Shown here piece after piece: positions 16,945 to 24,479 of a stretch of DNA of 46,492 nt. The notes beneath the pieces are model-generated. The model had not been told where the DNA came from and made no database searches. It was given only the letters and a program-made list of their open reading frames with translations. Position numbers and translations under genes: made by a program. Numbering within the stretch: the stretch's first letter is position 1; every line of letters starts with the position of its first letter. Source of the DNA: a bacterium (GTDB taxonomy: Bacteria; CLD3; SB21); contig WBUR01000033.1 of NCBI GenBank assembly GCA_008933615.1, positions 1 to 46,492 on the forward strand, written 5' to 3'.

Positions 16945-17559
16945 ATGACAATAAAAAGTTGGTACATATACTTGTTTGTAATGATGTGCACGTTCCCGAC
17001 ATTAGGCTGCGCACAATCAACTTCCATCAGCACAAACATTCCATCCTCTCGATTGAATGACGAGAGGTATATGTCACCAGATCAAGCTTTTACTCTTAAA
17101 GTCCCATACTTACTCAAGCCTGGTGCCAAAATTCATGAAGAAACTCCTGAAGGCGGGACATTAATTGTAACTTTCTCGGATGACTTTGGTCAAGTGTACT
17201 ATTTCGTTCGAAGTAATAACACCAAACGAAATTGGACAATTGACACAATGGCTTCGATGTTGGAAATTGGGGATGTAGTTCAGGATACCCAGTTTGTTAA
17301 AACAAAACTTGGCATCCAGCTTCACTTTCAAGCAATTCGTAAAGGATCCGGGCTGCTACGAGGCACGAAGACTGAAGGAGCCGTAACATCCGATATCATT
17401 ACTGATCTTGTCGAAGCCAAGTGTATCTTTTTTGACGCTCAGAATATGTATGACATTACCGCTGGTTGGAGTGTTGATGATTCGACAAAGTATAAAAGTT
17501 CAATGAAGAATGTAATACAAAGACTTGAGAAATTTCTGTCAGGATTGCAATTTCAATAA
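16945..17559 (+). CDS. putative secreted lipoprotein (cassette 4)
   Basis: A 204-residue protein with an N-terminal hydrophobic segment ending in a lipobox-like TLGCAQ (Cys about 22), so probably a lipoprotein. The mature part (residues about 40-200) has a globular alternating pattern with LKVPYLLKPGAKIHEETPEG and VYYFVRSNN, resembling small periplasmic beta-sandwich or PsbP-like proteins. Family not recognised. Sole gene of cassette 4 (771 bp). A second start is possible in the overlapping ORF at 16764, but that frame runs through attC3 and has no protein character. Function unknown. Confidence 0.72.
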   Translation: MTIKSWYIYLFVMMCTFPTLGCAQSTSISTNIPSSRLNDERYMSPDQAFTLKVPYLLKPGAKIHEETPEGGTLIVTFSDDFGQVYYFVRSNNTKRNWTIDTMASMLEIGDVVQDTQFVKTKLGIQLHFQAIRKGSGLLRGTKTEGAVTSDIITDLVEAKCIFFDAQNMYDITAGWSVDDSTKYKSSMKNVIQRLEKFLSGLQFQ

Positions 17560-17572
17560 TTTTCAGGCGGAC

Positions 17573-17692
17573 GTCAGATAAGAGATTGTGGGCGTCGCTC
17601 GCCAGTAGCTCGCTCACGACTTAGAATGTTCTTAATTAACTTTAATTTCTCGCGTGCGAGCTACTGCGTGTAGCCGCCGAGCGTTACCAGCA
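17573..17692 (+). other. attC4, closes cassette 4
   Basis: The left core GTCAGATAAG (17573-17582) complements the cassette 4 start GTTATCTGAC at 9 of 10 bases; the change is in the last base of the usually invariant AAC. Complementarity extends upstream: CAGGCGGACGTCAGATAAG (17564-17582) matches the first 19 bases of the cassette in 17 positions. The stem is CAGTAGCTCGC/GCGAGCTACTG (11 bp, exact). The right core is GTTACCAGCA at 17683. No further gene is seen between 17560 and 17757. Confidence 0.78.
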
Positions 17693-17757
17693 ATGTTAGA
17701 CAACCGGGCTCAATCACGACTGACTACGATTTCAAAGATAGAATTAAAACATGCGAT

Positions 17758-18120
17758 ATGAAAACAGCTCCCGAACACAATGAGCGAATTGCAAAAATGA
17801 CATTTGCATCTGTGTATCCGCACTACATCATTAAGGTTAAGAGCAAAGGCAGGACAATAGAAGAATTACATCAAATAATAGAATGGCTGACAGGTTTTGA
17901 CACCAAAAAATTACAAGAACTCATTGATGATAAAGTAACTTTTGAAACTTTTTTTAAGAAGGCAAAATTGAACCCCAATGCACAACTAATAACGGGAGTA
18001 ATTTGCGGCTACCGTATAGAAGAAATTGAAAACCCATTGACAAAACAAGTGAGGTGTTTAGACAAGTTGGTAGACGAATTGGCGAAAGGCAAAAAGATGG
18101 AAAAGATTTTAAAACAATAA
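17758..18120 (+). CDS. DUF2200 family protein (cassette 5)
   Basis: A 120-residue cytoplasmic protein that fits the DUF2200 family along its whole length: ERIAKMTFASVYPHYIIKV at the start, IIEWLTGFD in the middle, FETFFKKAKLNPNAQLI, then ITGVICGYRIEEIENPLTKQ and LDKLVDELAKGKKMEKIL at the end. Length equals that of the family. The biochemical role is not known; these proteins are frequent in stress-response and horizontally moved gene sets. First gene of cassette 5, 14 bp before a DUF1801 gene, so probably co-transcribed. Confidence 0.88.
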   Translation: MKTAPEHNERIAKMTFASVYPHYIIKVKSKGRTIEELHQIIEWLTGFDTKKLQELIDDKVTFETFFKKAKLNPNAQLITGVICGYRIEEIENPLTKQVRCLDKLVDELAKGKKMEKILKQ

Positions 18121-18134
18121 TTAAAGTCAGAATT

Positions 18135-18572
18135 ATGGCAAAAACAAAGACAACTTACTCAGGGCAAAACGTAATAGAGTTTGTAAACTCATACGTTGAC
18201 AACGAGCAGAAAAAAGCGGACAGTTTTCGACTGATTGAGCTAATGAAAGCGTGGTCTGATTCTGAACCTAAAATGTGGGGACCGAGCATTATTGGGTTTG
18301 GAAATTACCATTACAAATATGCAAGCGGACACGAAGGAGATGCACCAGTTCTTGGATTTTCTCCCAGAAAAGCAGCACTTACGTTTTACGTTTATTCAGA
18401 CACAGAAAGAAGTAAATTAGTTTTAGCTGACCTTGGTAAATTCAAAATGAGTAAAGCCTGTATATATGTGAAAAAACTTTCCGACATCAATTTATCAGTT
18501 TTAAAGGAGATCTGTATAGAATCAATAAAATACATTAGCGAGCATCACGAATGTTCTTGCAGAGTAAAATAA
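18135..18572 (+). CDS. DUF1801 domain protein (cassette 5)
   Basis: A 145-residue DUF1801 (YdhG-like) protein. The ORF is open from 18054, overlapping the previous gene, but the ATG at 18135 starts the family-like sequence MAKTKTTYSGQNVIEFVNSY and leaves a 14-bp gap, so it is chosen. Family features: MKAWSDSEPKMWGPSIIGFG, YHYKYASGHEGDAPVLGFSP, ALTFYV, and a C-terminal helix LKEICIESIKYI. The fold is a small alpha/beta domain of unknown function, cytoplasmic. Second gene of cassette 5. DUF2200 and DUF1801 together suggest a small stress-type pair, but this is inference. Confidence 0.87.
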   Translation: MAKTKTTYSGQNVIEFVNSYVDNEQKKADSFRLIELMKAWSDSEPKMWGPSIIGFGNYHYKYASGHEGDAPVLGFSPRKAALTFYVYSDTERSKLVLADLGKFKMSKACIYVKKLSDINLSVLKEICIESIKYISEHHECSCRVK

Positions 18573-18600
18573 CAGATACATTGACGAAAGACAGAAACAC

Positions 18601-18737
18601 TGCTGGTAACAGCGGTTTTGCGTCAGGCGGGGTGACGTGGTAAATTAGACATCAGTTCTTTTTATTAACTTTGGTGCAAGGTTGAAAGTTTGTGCTTCTA
18701 ATCCCGCCCGAACGCAAAGCCCGAAAACGTTATGCGA
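18601..18737 (+). other. attC5, closes cassette 5 and the array
   Basis: The left core TGCTGGTAAC (18601-18610) is the exact reverse complement of the cassette 5 start GTTACCAGCA (17683-17692). The arms TTTTGCGTCAGGCGGG and CCCGCCCGAACGCAAAG pair with one extra, unpaired base, as in the extrahelical bases attC sites need for strand choice. The right core is AACGTTATGC (GTT at 18729). No complement of that core is seen downstream, so the array ends here. 18738-18887 is host leader with no gene seen. Confidence 0.84.
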
Positions 18738-18887
18738 CCATGTAATTCCATTAATCTTTCCACCCATCTCTCCGTCTTAATAGTCCCCCGCCTTCAATAA
18801 TCATTGCGTATTATGCCGGATTGAATTAAATTTTCAGCCGTCTGTAATAAGTTGCCTGAATGGCACAAAAACAATCATAGGAGATTT

Positions 18888-20924
18888 ATGAAACGATTAA
18901 CCCAAGGCCTTGCACTATTGATCATGCTGGTAATGATTGGATGTGCGAAGAAGGCAGAGCACAAAGACTTTGTTTTTCAAACGGAACAATTTGCCGATTT
19001 GAAAATCATTCGTTACCAGGTTCCCGGATTTGAGCAATTGACCCCGAAACAAAAAGAAATGGTGTATTATCTCTATGAAGCCGGTTTGTCCGGAAGGGAT
19101 ATCATTTGGGATCAGAATTATAAAAATAATCTACTGGTACGCAGAACACTGGAATCGATCGTAGCCAATTACAAGGGCGACCGTAATACAGAGGATTTCA
19201 AAAAATTCATGGTCTACACCAAGCGGGTTTGGTTTTCAAACGGAATTCACCATCATTACGGAAGCAAGAAATTTGAACCCGGTTTTTCATCGGATTACTT
19301 CGATCAACTGATTAAGAATTCTCCCGGCACATATCCCCTTGCAAAGGATGAAACCGTAGATCAGCTCATTGCTAAACTGACGCCAATCTTGTTTGACCCT
19401 AACCTGGATGCAAAACGGGTCAACCTTGACGCTAAAGACGATATCATCAAAACGTCCGCAATGAATTTCTATGAAGGGCTAACGCAAAAAGAAGTCGAGG
19501 CTTATTACGCGAAAGTCATTGATACGAAAAACCCGCAACCCATTTCGTACGGATTAAATTCAAAACTCGTAAAAGAGAACGGCGCTATCCAGGAAAAAGT
19601 CTGGAAAGTCGGCGGGATGTATTCTCCCGCCATTGAGAAGATAGTATACTGGCTTGAAAAAGCGAGTTCGGTTGCTGAAAACGAAACGCAGAAAGCTGCA
19701 TTGGATAAATTAATCGAATATTACAAGACGGGCGATCTTAAGAAATTTGACGAGTATAATATCCTCTGGGTCAAGGACACGGAGTCCATGATCGACGTGA
19801 ACAACGGATTTATTGAAGTATACGGAGATCCGTTGGGCTACCGAGGCTCTTTTGAGGCCATTGTCTCAATCAAAGACATGGAAGCCAGCAAACGTATTGA
19901 CGCGATCAGCAACCAAGCACAATGGTTTGAGGATAATTCTCCATTGGCGTCCGAACATAAAAAGAAAAATGTGACAGGCATCTCAGCCAAAGTCATTACC
20001 GTAGTAGTTGAATCGGGCGATGCCTCTCCTACTACGCCTATTGGTATCAACCTTCCCAATGCAAACTGGATTCGTAAGGAATATGGTTCCAAATCAGTCA
20101 ACCTTGGCAATATTGTTTATGCCTATGCCAAGGCCGCCGAAGGATCGGGTTTTCTTGCAGAGTTTGCTTATACACAGGAAGAGATTGACAGAATAAAAAA
20201 ATACGGTGCGCTGGCAAGCGATCTTCACACGGATATGCATGAAGTCATCGGACATGCTTCGGGACAAATTAACCCCGGCGTCGGCACACCGAAACAATCG
20301 CTAAAAAACTACGCGTCAACGATCGAAGAAGCCAGAGCCGATCTTGTTGGACTCTACTATATCATGGATCAGAAACTGATCGATATCGGCGTTATGCCTA
20401 ATTTTGATGTAAGCAAAGCAGCATACGATGGGCAGATGCGCAACGGCTTAATGACCCAGCTTACGCGTTTACAGTTGGGAGACGATATTGAACAAGCGCA
20501 TATGCGCAACCGCCAGCTGATCGCAAAATGGGTCTATGAAAAAGGGCTGCCGGAAAATGTAATCGAAAAAAAGGTCAAAGAAGGCAAAACGTATATTGTA
20601 ATCAACGACTATATGAAATTGCGGACCTTGTACGGCCAACTTTTGAAAGAAACGCAGCGCATCACTTCCGAAGGTGATTTCAAAGCAGCCCAGGAGTTAG
20701 TCGAAAATTACGGCGTAAAAGTGGATCATGAACTGCACAAAGAGGTTAAAGAACGCTATGACAAGCTCAACATCTCTCCGTACGGCGGGTTTATTAATCC
20801 CAAGCTTGCGCCGGTCATGCAGGGCGATAAATTGGTCGACGTCAAGATTGAATATCCGGCAGACTTCACGGAACAGATGATGTTTTACGCAAAAGAATAC
20901 TCTTTTCTGCCGACGTTTAACTGA
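18888..20924 (+). CDS. M49 family metallopeptidase (DPP III-like) lipoprotein
   Basis: A 678-residue zinc peptidase of family M49 (dipeptidyl peptidase III), which removes dipeptides from the N-terminus of short peptides. The start is placed at 18888 because AGGAG precedes this ATG; the ORF is open 12 codons further up. A lipoprotein signal (MKRLTQGLALLIMLVMIGC, Cys about 19) predicts membrane anchoring outside the cytoplasm. The zinc motif HEVIGH is at about 451-456 and the third ligand in EEARADLVGLYY at about 480, spacing as in DPP III. First host gene right of the integron; a strong terminator follows. Substrate specificity is not deducible. Confidence 0.9.
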   Translation: MKRLTQGLALLIMLVMIGCAKKAEHKDFVFQTEQFADLKIIRYQVPGFEQLTPKQKEMVYYLYEAGLSGRDIIWDQNYKNNLLVRRTLESIVANYKGDRNTEDFKKFMVYTKRVWFSNGIHHHYGSKKFEPGFSSDYFDQLIKNSPGTYPLAKDETVDQLIAKLTPILFDPNLDAKRVNLDAKDDIIKTSAMNFYEGLTQKEVEAYYAKVIDTKNPQPISYGLNSKLVKENGAIQEKVWKVGGMYSPAIEKIVYWLEKASSVAENETQKAALDKLIEYYKTGDLKKFDEYNILWVKDTESMIDVNNGFIEVYGDPLGYRGSFEAIVSIKDMEASKRIDAISNQAQWFEDNSPLASEHKKKNVTGISAKVITVVVESGDASPTTPIGINLPNANWIRKEYGSKSVNLGNIVYAYAKAAEGSGFLAEFAYTQEEIDRIKKYGALASDLHTDMHEVIGHASGQINPGVGTPKQSLKNYASTIEEARADLVGLYYIMDQKLIDIGVMPNFDVSKAAYDGQMRNGLMTQLTRLQLGDDIEQAHMRNRQLIAKWVYEKGLPENVIEKKVKEGKTYIVINDYMKLRTLYGQLLKETQRITSEGDFKAAQELVENYGVKVDHELHKEVKERYDKLNISPYGGFINPKLAPVMQGDKLVDVKIEYPADFTEQMMFYAKEYSFLPTFN

Positions 20925-20950
20925 TTAAAGACACTGCTAATTCATTTATA

Positions 20951-20989
20951 ATAACTCCTCGTTTCTAAACGGGGAGTTATTCTTTTTTT
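20951..20989 (+). terminator. rho-independent terminator after the M49 gene
   Basis: A 13-bp stem, ATAACTCCTCGTT with AACGGGGAGTTAT (one T-G wobble), has a tight 4-base loop and is followed by TCTTTTTTT. It lies 26 bp after the peptidase stop. Confidence 0.85.
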
Positions 20990-21019
20990 GGATGAATGAT
21001 TATGAGAAGGAGGAAATGT

Positions 21020-21589
21020 ATGATTGAAAGAATTCTGAAAACAGTATGGCTGGCGTGTATGTTGCTCTTCGTTGGCTGTCTCGGCGTGGAGAAAAAGGAA
21101 TATACGATCAAACTAAAGGACGGCCAATCCGGTACGGCCACGGTCAAATACATAAATATTTTCTCTAATGATGACGATGAAAAGGACGTGTCGTTTAAAG
21201 ATTTCGGAGAATTAGTCAGCGATTACCTTCAGGGCGATAAGATTGAAAAAGATTACCCTGGAATTCGTGACGTAAAAAAACGGCTCTTTATTGAAAATAA
21301 TGCTGTATGCGGTGAAATCACGTTTACATTTGACAGCCTAAGCCAAATAAGAATATTCCGATATGACGATGGACCTTTCATGTTCTACGTAAATTCCGGC
21401 TCCAGCCCGTCTGAAAAATTTGATTCATCTAACGGCATATTTGGAGGCGACATTATGCCTGTTATCTTTTGGAATAAGAGTATGAAAGAATTACTATTTA
21501 AGACACGGGTAACAGAAGATACCGGCGGCAAACGAAACCTAGCCAACTGGTACAAAATGTGGCAAAGCAACCAAGACGCAACCAAGTAA
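21020..21589 (+). CDS. hypothetical lipoprotein
   Basis: A 189-residue lipoprotein of unknown function. The frame opens at 20996, but AAGGAGG lies six bases before the ATG at 21020, which therefore is the likely start. The signal peptide MIERILKTVWLACMLLFVGC has a lipobox (LFVGC). The mature part is acidic and shows no domain I recognise; aromatic pairs and alternating strands suggest a small beta-rich domain. It lies between the terminator at 20951 and a promoter at 21615, so it is probably a single-gene unit. Confidence 0.72.
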   Translation: MIERILKTVWLACMLLFVGCLGVEKKEYTIKLKDGQSGTATVKYINIFSNDDDEKDVSFKDFGELVSDYLQGDKIEKDYPGIRDVKKRLFIENNAVCGEITFTFDSLSQIRIFRYDDGPFMFYVNSGSSPSEKFDSSNGIFGGDIMPVIFWNKSMKELLFKTRVTEDTGGKRNLANWYKMWQSNQDATK

Positions 21590-21614
21590 AGGCACTTTTG
21601 AGCGGTTTCTTTAC

Positions 21615-21643
21615 TTGACTTTAGAACAAAAAAATACTACAAT
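21615..21643 (+). promoter_or_regulatory. sigma70-like promoter of the TPR gene
   Basis: TTGACT (21615-21620), an exact 17-bp spacer, and TACAAT (21638-21643), 60 bp upstream of the ATG at 21703. It is the only strong promoter pattern in the gap and probably serves the genes to 23775. Confidence 0.68.
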
Positions 21644-21702
21644 ATTATCACTCTAAGTTCTTGTAATGCGTTGTTGTACCAAGACTTAACCGCCTAATTA
21701 TA

Positions 21703-22536
21703 ATGAACATCTTAGTTAAGTCTGATCAGCTAAGGACAATGATAAGCACGATCGTGTTCTTTGTCACAATAGCGTTTACAAGTGGCCGACCAATCGATGC
21801 GCAGACTGTGAGTGAATTGATTGCGCAAGGAGATGCACTCCATAATCAATTTGATACATACGGTGCGTTTAAAGCGTATAAGGCTGCTTCAATTCTCGAC
21901 AGCACAAATTTTGATGTGTTATGGAAAATGGCCGGCGAACTTATTGACATGGGAAATGAATTACCGAAAAGCAATGATCAGGCGGCTAAATATCGTGAAG
22001 CTGAAGTCATATCGCGCAAAGCCATTTATCTCAATCCCAACCATACCAAAGGACACGTCATGCTGGCTCTGGCTCTTGAGAAGACGGCTTTAGGTTATAC
22101 AGGTACGGATCGGGTCAAAACTCTGAATCAATCGCGCATAGCTGCTGAAAAGGCAATTGAGATCAATGCGGAAGAAGATTTAGCTCTTTCACTTTTAGGG
22201 CGCTGGAATAGGGAAATGACAAATACCGCATGGATAACCAGAACTTTTTCAAAACTCTTTGTTGTGAGCACGCCTCCTGCAACTTATGAAAAGGCGGCCG
22301 ACCAATTCGCCAAAGCCATCGCTATCAATCATAACTGCATATCTCACTATTTGGAATTAGGCAAAACGTTGGTTCTATTAGAGAAATGGACAGAAGCCGA
22401 CGAGGCCTTTCAGAAAGTTATGGATTTACAGGTTACGCAGAAAAGCGATAGTAAATGGCAACGTGTGGCTAAACATTATTTGCAGTTGCTTCAGCAAGGA
22501 AATCATTCGGAACTAGTTGATTCAATCGAAGAATAA
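21703..22536 (+). CDS. secreted TPR-repeat protein
   Basis: A 277-residue protein with an N-terminal signal-like segment (STIVFFVTIAFTSGRPIDAQ) and tetratricopeptide-like helical repeats over the rest (YGAFKAYKAASILDSTNFD, AEVISRKAIYLNPNHTKGH, AAEKAIEINAEEDLALSLLG, ADQFAKAIAINHNCISHYLE). The last segment, WTEADEAFQKVMDL, is a further TPR. Overall it resembles RMDN-like TPR proteins. An export signal places it in the periplasm, where it would act as a protein-protein scaffold. A later start at the second Met (21739) would still keep the signal. The partner is unknown. Confidence 0.78.
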   Translation: MNILVKSDQLRTMISTIVFFVTIAFTSGRPIDAQTVSELIAQGDALHNQFDTYGAFKAYKAASILDSTNFDVLWKMAGELIDMGNELPKSNDQAAKYREAEVISRKAIYLNPNHTKGHVMLALALEKTALGYTGTDRVKTLNQSRIAAEKAIEINAEEDLALSLLGRWNREMTNTAWITRTFSKLFVVSTPPATYEKAADQFAKAIAINHNCISHYLELGKTLVLLEKWTEADEAFQKVMDLQVTQKSDSKWQRVAKHYLQLLQQGNHSELVDSIEE

Positions 22537-22575
22537 TTTTTTAATCAGATCGAACATTTAGCATAGGAGGTTAAC

Positions 22576-22791
22576 ATGACCATCCGGGTTACCAATGCAG
22601 AAAACGGAATAGTTGAAGATTTCAAATCGAACAATTTGGATTTCATTCGGCGGAGTTATACAGAATTTGATGCAGTTGAGACGATGAGCGAGGAGGACTA
22701 TAAAAAACTATCATTGTTAATCGTAAAAAAACGTTATACGGATACACGGTTTGATAATCTCGAGTGGACTATCGAAACGTTACCGGACTAG
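22576..22791 (+). CDS. small hypothetical protein
   Basis: A 71-residue acidic cytoplasmic protein with a good Shine-Dalgarno sequence (AGGAGG, 6 bp before the ATG). No recognised family. EDYKKLSLLIVKKRYTDTRF in the C-terminal half is helix-like. It ends 3 bp before the peroxiredoxin start codon, so the two are translationally coupled. Confidence 0.6.
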   Translation: MTIRVTNAENGIVEDFKSNNLDFIRRSYTEFDAVETMSEEDYKKLSLLIVKKRYTDTRFDNLEWTIETLPD

Positions 22792-22794
22792 ACC

Positions 22795-23253
22795 ATGTTG
22801 AAAGTTGGACAAAAAGCACCGGACTTCAAGTTATCGGATACGAACGGCAACGTGATAGTACTTTCAAGTTTCATAGGCAGAAAAGTTGTGTTGTTCTTTT
22901 ATCCTAAAGACGACACGCCGGGCTGCACTAAAGAGGCCTGTAGTTTTAACGCCGGAATTAAGAAATTTGAAAAGCAAAAAATTGCCGTATTCGGTATCAG
23001 CCCCGACGATATGAAATCTCACCGGAAATTTACTGAAAAATTTAATTTATCATTCCCCCTTTTATCCGATATCGGTCATAAAGTCGCTGAAAAATACGGC
23101 GCATGGGGAAAGAAGAAACTATACGGGCGGGAATACGAAGGCGTGATCCGATCAACATTCCTCATAGATGAAAAAGGAAATGTTGAATACATTTTTGATA
23201 AAGTTAAGGTTGACATACACGCTGATGAAGTTCTGGAAGCTATGAAATGGTAA
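22795..23253 (+). CDS. bcp: thioredoxin-dependent peroxiredoxin, BCP family
   Basis: A 152-residue peroxiredoxin of the BCP/PrxQ group, which reduces hydrogen peroxide and organic peroxides using thioredoxin. The motif DDTPGCTKEACSF gives peroxidatic Cys44 and a resolving Cys49 five residues later, the PrxQ arrangement. FFYPKDDTPG and the C-terminal STFLIDEKGNV segment are typical, and the length equals that of the family. It is cytoplasmic, with no signal peptide. It follows the 71-residue gene by 3 bp and is followed after 18 bp by a small secreted protein, suggesting one operon. Confidence 0.94.
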   Translation: MLKVGQKAPDFKLSDTNGNVIVLSSFIGRKVVLFFYPKDDTPGCTKEACSFNAGIKKFEKQKIAVFGISPDDMKSHRKFTEKFNLSFPLLSDIGHKVAEKYGAWGKKKLYGREYEGVIRSTFLIDEKGNVEYIFDKVKVDIHADEVLEAMKW

Positions 23254-23271
23254 ATTCTAACTAGTCGTCTG

Positions 23272-23775
23272 ATGCAAAAAAAAACCGTGTTATTAATTCT
23301 CTTCTTCGTCTTGTCCCTTCAGCCTCTGTATTCCCAGAATCCTCAATGGGAAAAACATACGTTCGAAAACTATGAATTTGAATTTAAGACGCCGTCTAAC
23401 TGGAATGTGACCATCAATGACCGTGCCTCACAAATTTATGTCGAATGTTACAGCCCGGATAACCAAATTTACTTTTTCATAACCTCTGCCGAGAATGAGA
23501 AAAAATCTTCCCCCGACATCGTCTTATCGTATCTTAAAGTAACCTATGAAAACTGTGAGTTCATTCGTGAAGAAACAAAAAAAATCAACAATGTGGATTT
23601 TGTATTCAGTTCCGGAATCAACCGTATGTCTGAAATTCAGACCTATATTAAACTGGGCGTCGGAAAACACAAAGACCGCATTTATATGATTGACAGCGGC
23701 TATAGTGAAGTCAACAGTGAAGACGCCGATGACCTTCTGAATGACATTATTAACAGCGTCAAAGCGATCCACTAA
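23272..23775 (+). CDS. secreted PsbP/MOG1-like hypothetical protein
   Basis: A 167-residue exported protein. MQKKTVLLILFFVLSLQPLYSQ is a signal peptide with a likely cleavage after YSQ. The mature domain begins WEKHTFENYEFEFKTPSNWN, a pattern seen in small PsbP-like or DcrB-like beta domains, with matching strands in the middle and the tail NDIINSVKAI. It is probably periplasmic. Last gene before the bidirectional terminator at 23826. Function unknown. Confidence 0.72.
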   Translation: MQKKTVLLILFFVLSLQPLYSQNPQWEKHTFENYEFEFKTPSNWNVTINDRASQIYVECYSPDNQIYFFITSAENEKKSSPDIVLSYLKVTYENCEFIREETKKINNVDFVFSSGINRMSEIQTYIKLGVGKHKDRIYMIDSGYSEVNSEDADDLLNDIINSVKAIH

Positions 23776-23825
23776 TCCCCTCTTCCCATATCTCCTGGAC
23801 ATCAAAAATAATTTAAATAAAAAAA

Positions 23826-23850
23826 TCTCCGTTTTTGGCGGAGACTTTTT
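23826..23850. terminator. bidirectional terminator between convergent genes
   Basis: A stem TCTCCG/CGGAGA with a 7-nt loop, preceded by A-runs and followed by CTTTTTATTT, so both strands carry a T-tract. It lies between the convergent genes ending at 23775 and 23870. Confidence 0.8.
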
Positions 23851-23869
23851 ATTTATCTAATCTACAACA

Positions 23870-24430
23870 TTAATCGTATTCCTGCGTGAGCGATTGCAGT
23901 TTTGCGAGCAAGATATTTTGCAGTTGCGGGTCGTTCAGCGCTATTGAAAAGGACGGGTCTATTCTCTGGATGATATTAATACATGCCGAAAAATTTAGAG
24001 TATGATAATAACTAAACCCTTCATGTAATAACAAATCATGGTAGGTGATCGTAGGATCATATGGGAAAACGAAGAAGCTATATCCCCCGGCATTTCGAAA
24101 AACATATTCGGCGCGGTCTATGCACAAAACATGTTGCCCTTGAAGCCACGCCAGGATAGACCATCCAGCAAACCCTTCCAGTAAGGAATCCCCGGATGCC
24201 AACCCAAAATACGTGTCTGATTCCGGCAGTGAATCCATCTTCATGGCCGTCCAGCCAAGCCCAACGTAGGCGCCGGACCCTTCGCTGCCCACAAGCGAAC
24301 TGAATTCCGCATGCGCGCCCGGATAATCACCGGCTCCAAACTTGCTCCAGGCTGCATCCAGCGGATTCGGATCGTCACAGCTCATCGCGATCAGTGATAA
24401 ACCTAGTAAATATCTTATTGCTCTCTTCAT
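23870..24430 (-). CDS. small lipoprotein following the giant surface protein
   Basis: A 186-residue lipoprotein: signal MKRAIRYLLGLSLIAMSC with Cys18 in the lipobox. The mature part resembles a TPR-like chain with GLGWTAMKMDSLPESDTYFG (about residue 58-77), and the C-terminus has the helix NDPQLQNILLAKLQSLTQE. It is clearly homologous to the truncated protein at the right end of the window (GLGWTTLKMDSLPKSQIYFA; NDPAIAQILINKLNLLS). It starts 49 bp after the giant gene on the same strand, so it is probably co-transcribed. It may be a periplasmic partner of the giant protein, but function is unknown. Confidence 0.75.
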   Translation of the reverse strand: MKRAIRYLLGLSLIAMSCDDPNPLDAAWSKFGAGDYPGAHAEFSSLVGSEGSGAYVGLGWTAMKMDSLPESDTYFGLASGDSLLEGFAGWSILAWLQGQHVLCIDRAEYVFRNAGGYSFFVFPYDPTITYHDLLLHEGFSYYHTLNFSACINIIQRIDPSFSIALNDPQLQNILLAKLQSLTQEYD

Positions 24431-24479
24431 GACTGCACCTTGTTTTATTTATTGACCGTTGTTCAAAATTTATAATTTC

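Larger units (their letters stand above)
7810..18737 (+). mobile_element. integron: recombinase, attI-like region and five cassettes
   Basis: An integron-like island with its recombinase gene (7810-8940), an attI-like region (8941-9042) and five cassettes, all genes reading in the plus direction. Cassette limits follow from core complementarity: 9043-13830, 13831-14719, 14720-16912, 16913-17683 and 17684-18729. In each one the 5' GTT... core is the reverse complement of the left core of its own attC. For example GTTACCTGC at 14719 pairs with GCAGGTAAC at 16785, and GTTGTAGCAC at 13830 with GTGCTACAAC at 14589. The island is visibly richer in A+T than its flanks. The integrase reads toward the cassettes, the reverse of the usual divergent layout. 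Activity cannot be judged from one copy. Confidence 0.85.

Noticed and set aside
16764-17060. ORF of 98 codons starting at 16764
   Set aside because: It runs through attC3 and overlaps the cassette 4 lipoprotein gene in another frame; no protein features.
13702-18737. Hairpins in the cassette gaps read as terminators, or the repeats read as a CRISPR array
   Set aside because: They lack T-tracts, are 120-140 bp long, differ in sequence, and carry complementary cores at fixed places, which fits attC sites. No regular short repeat-spacer pattern exists anywhere in the window.
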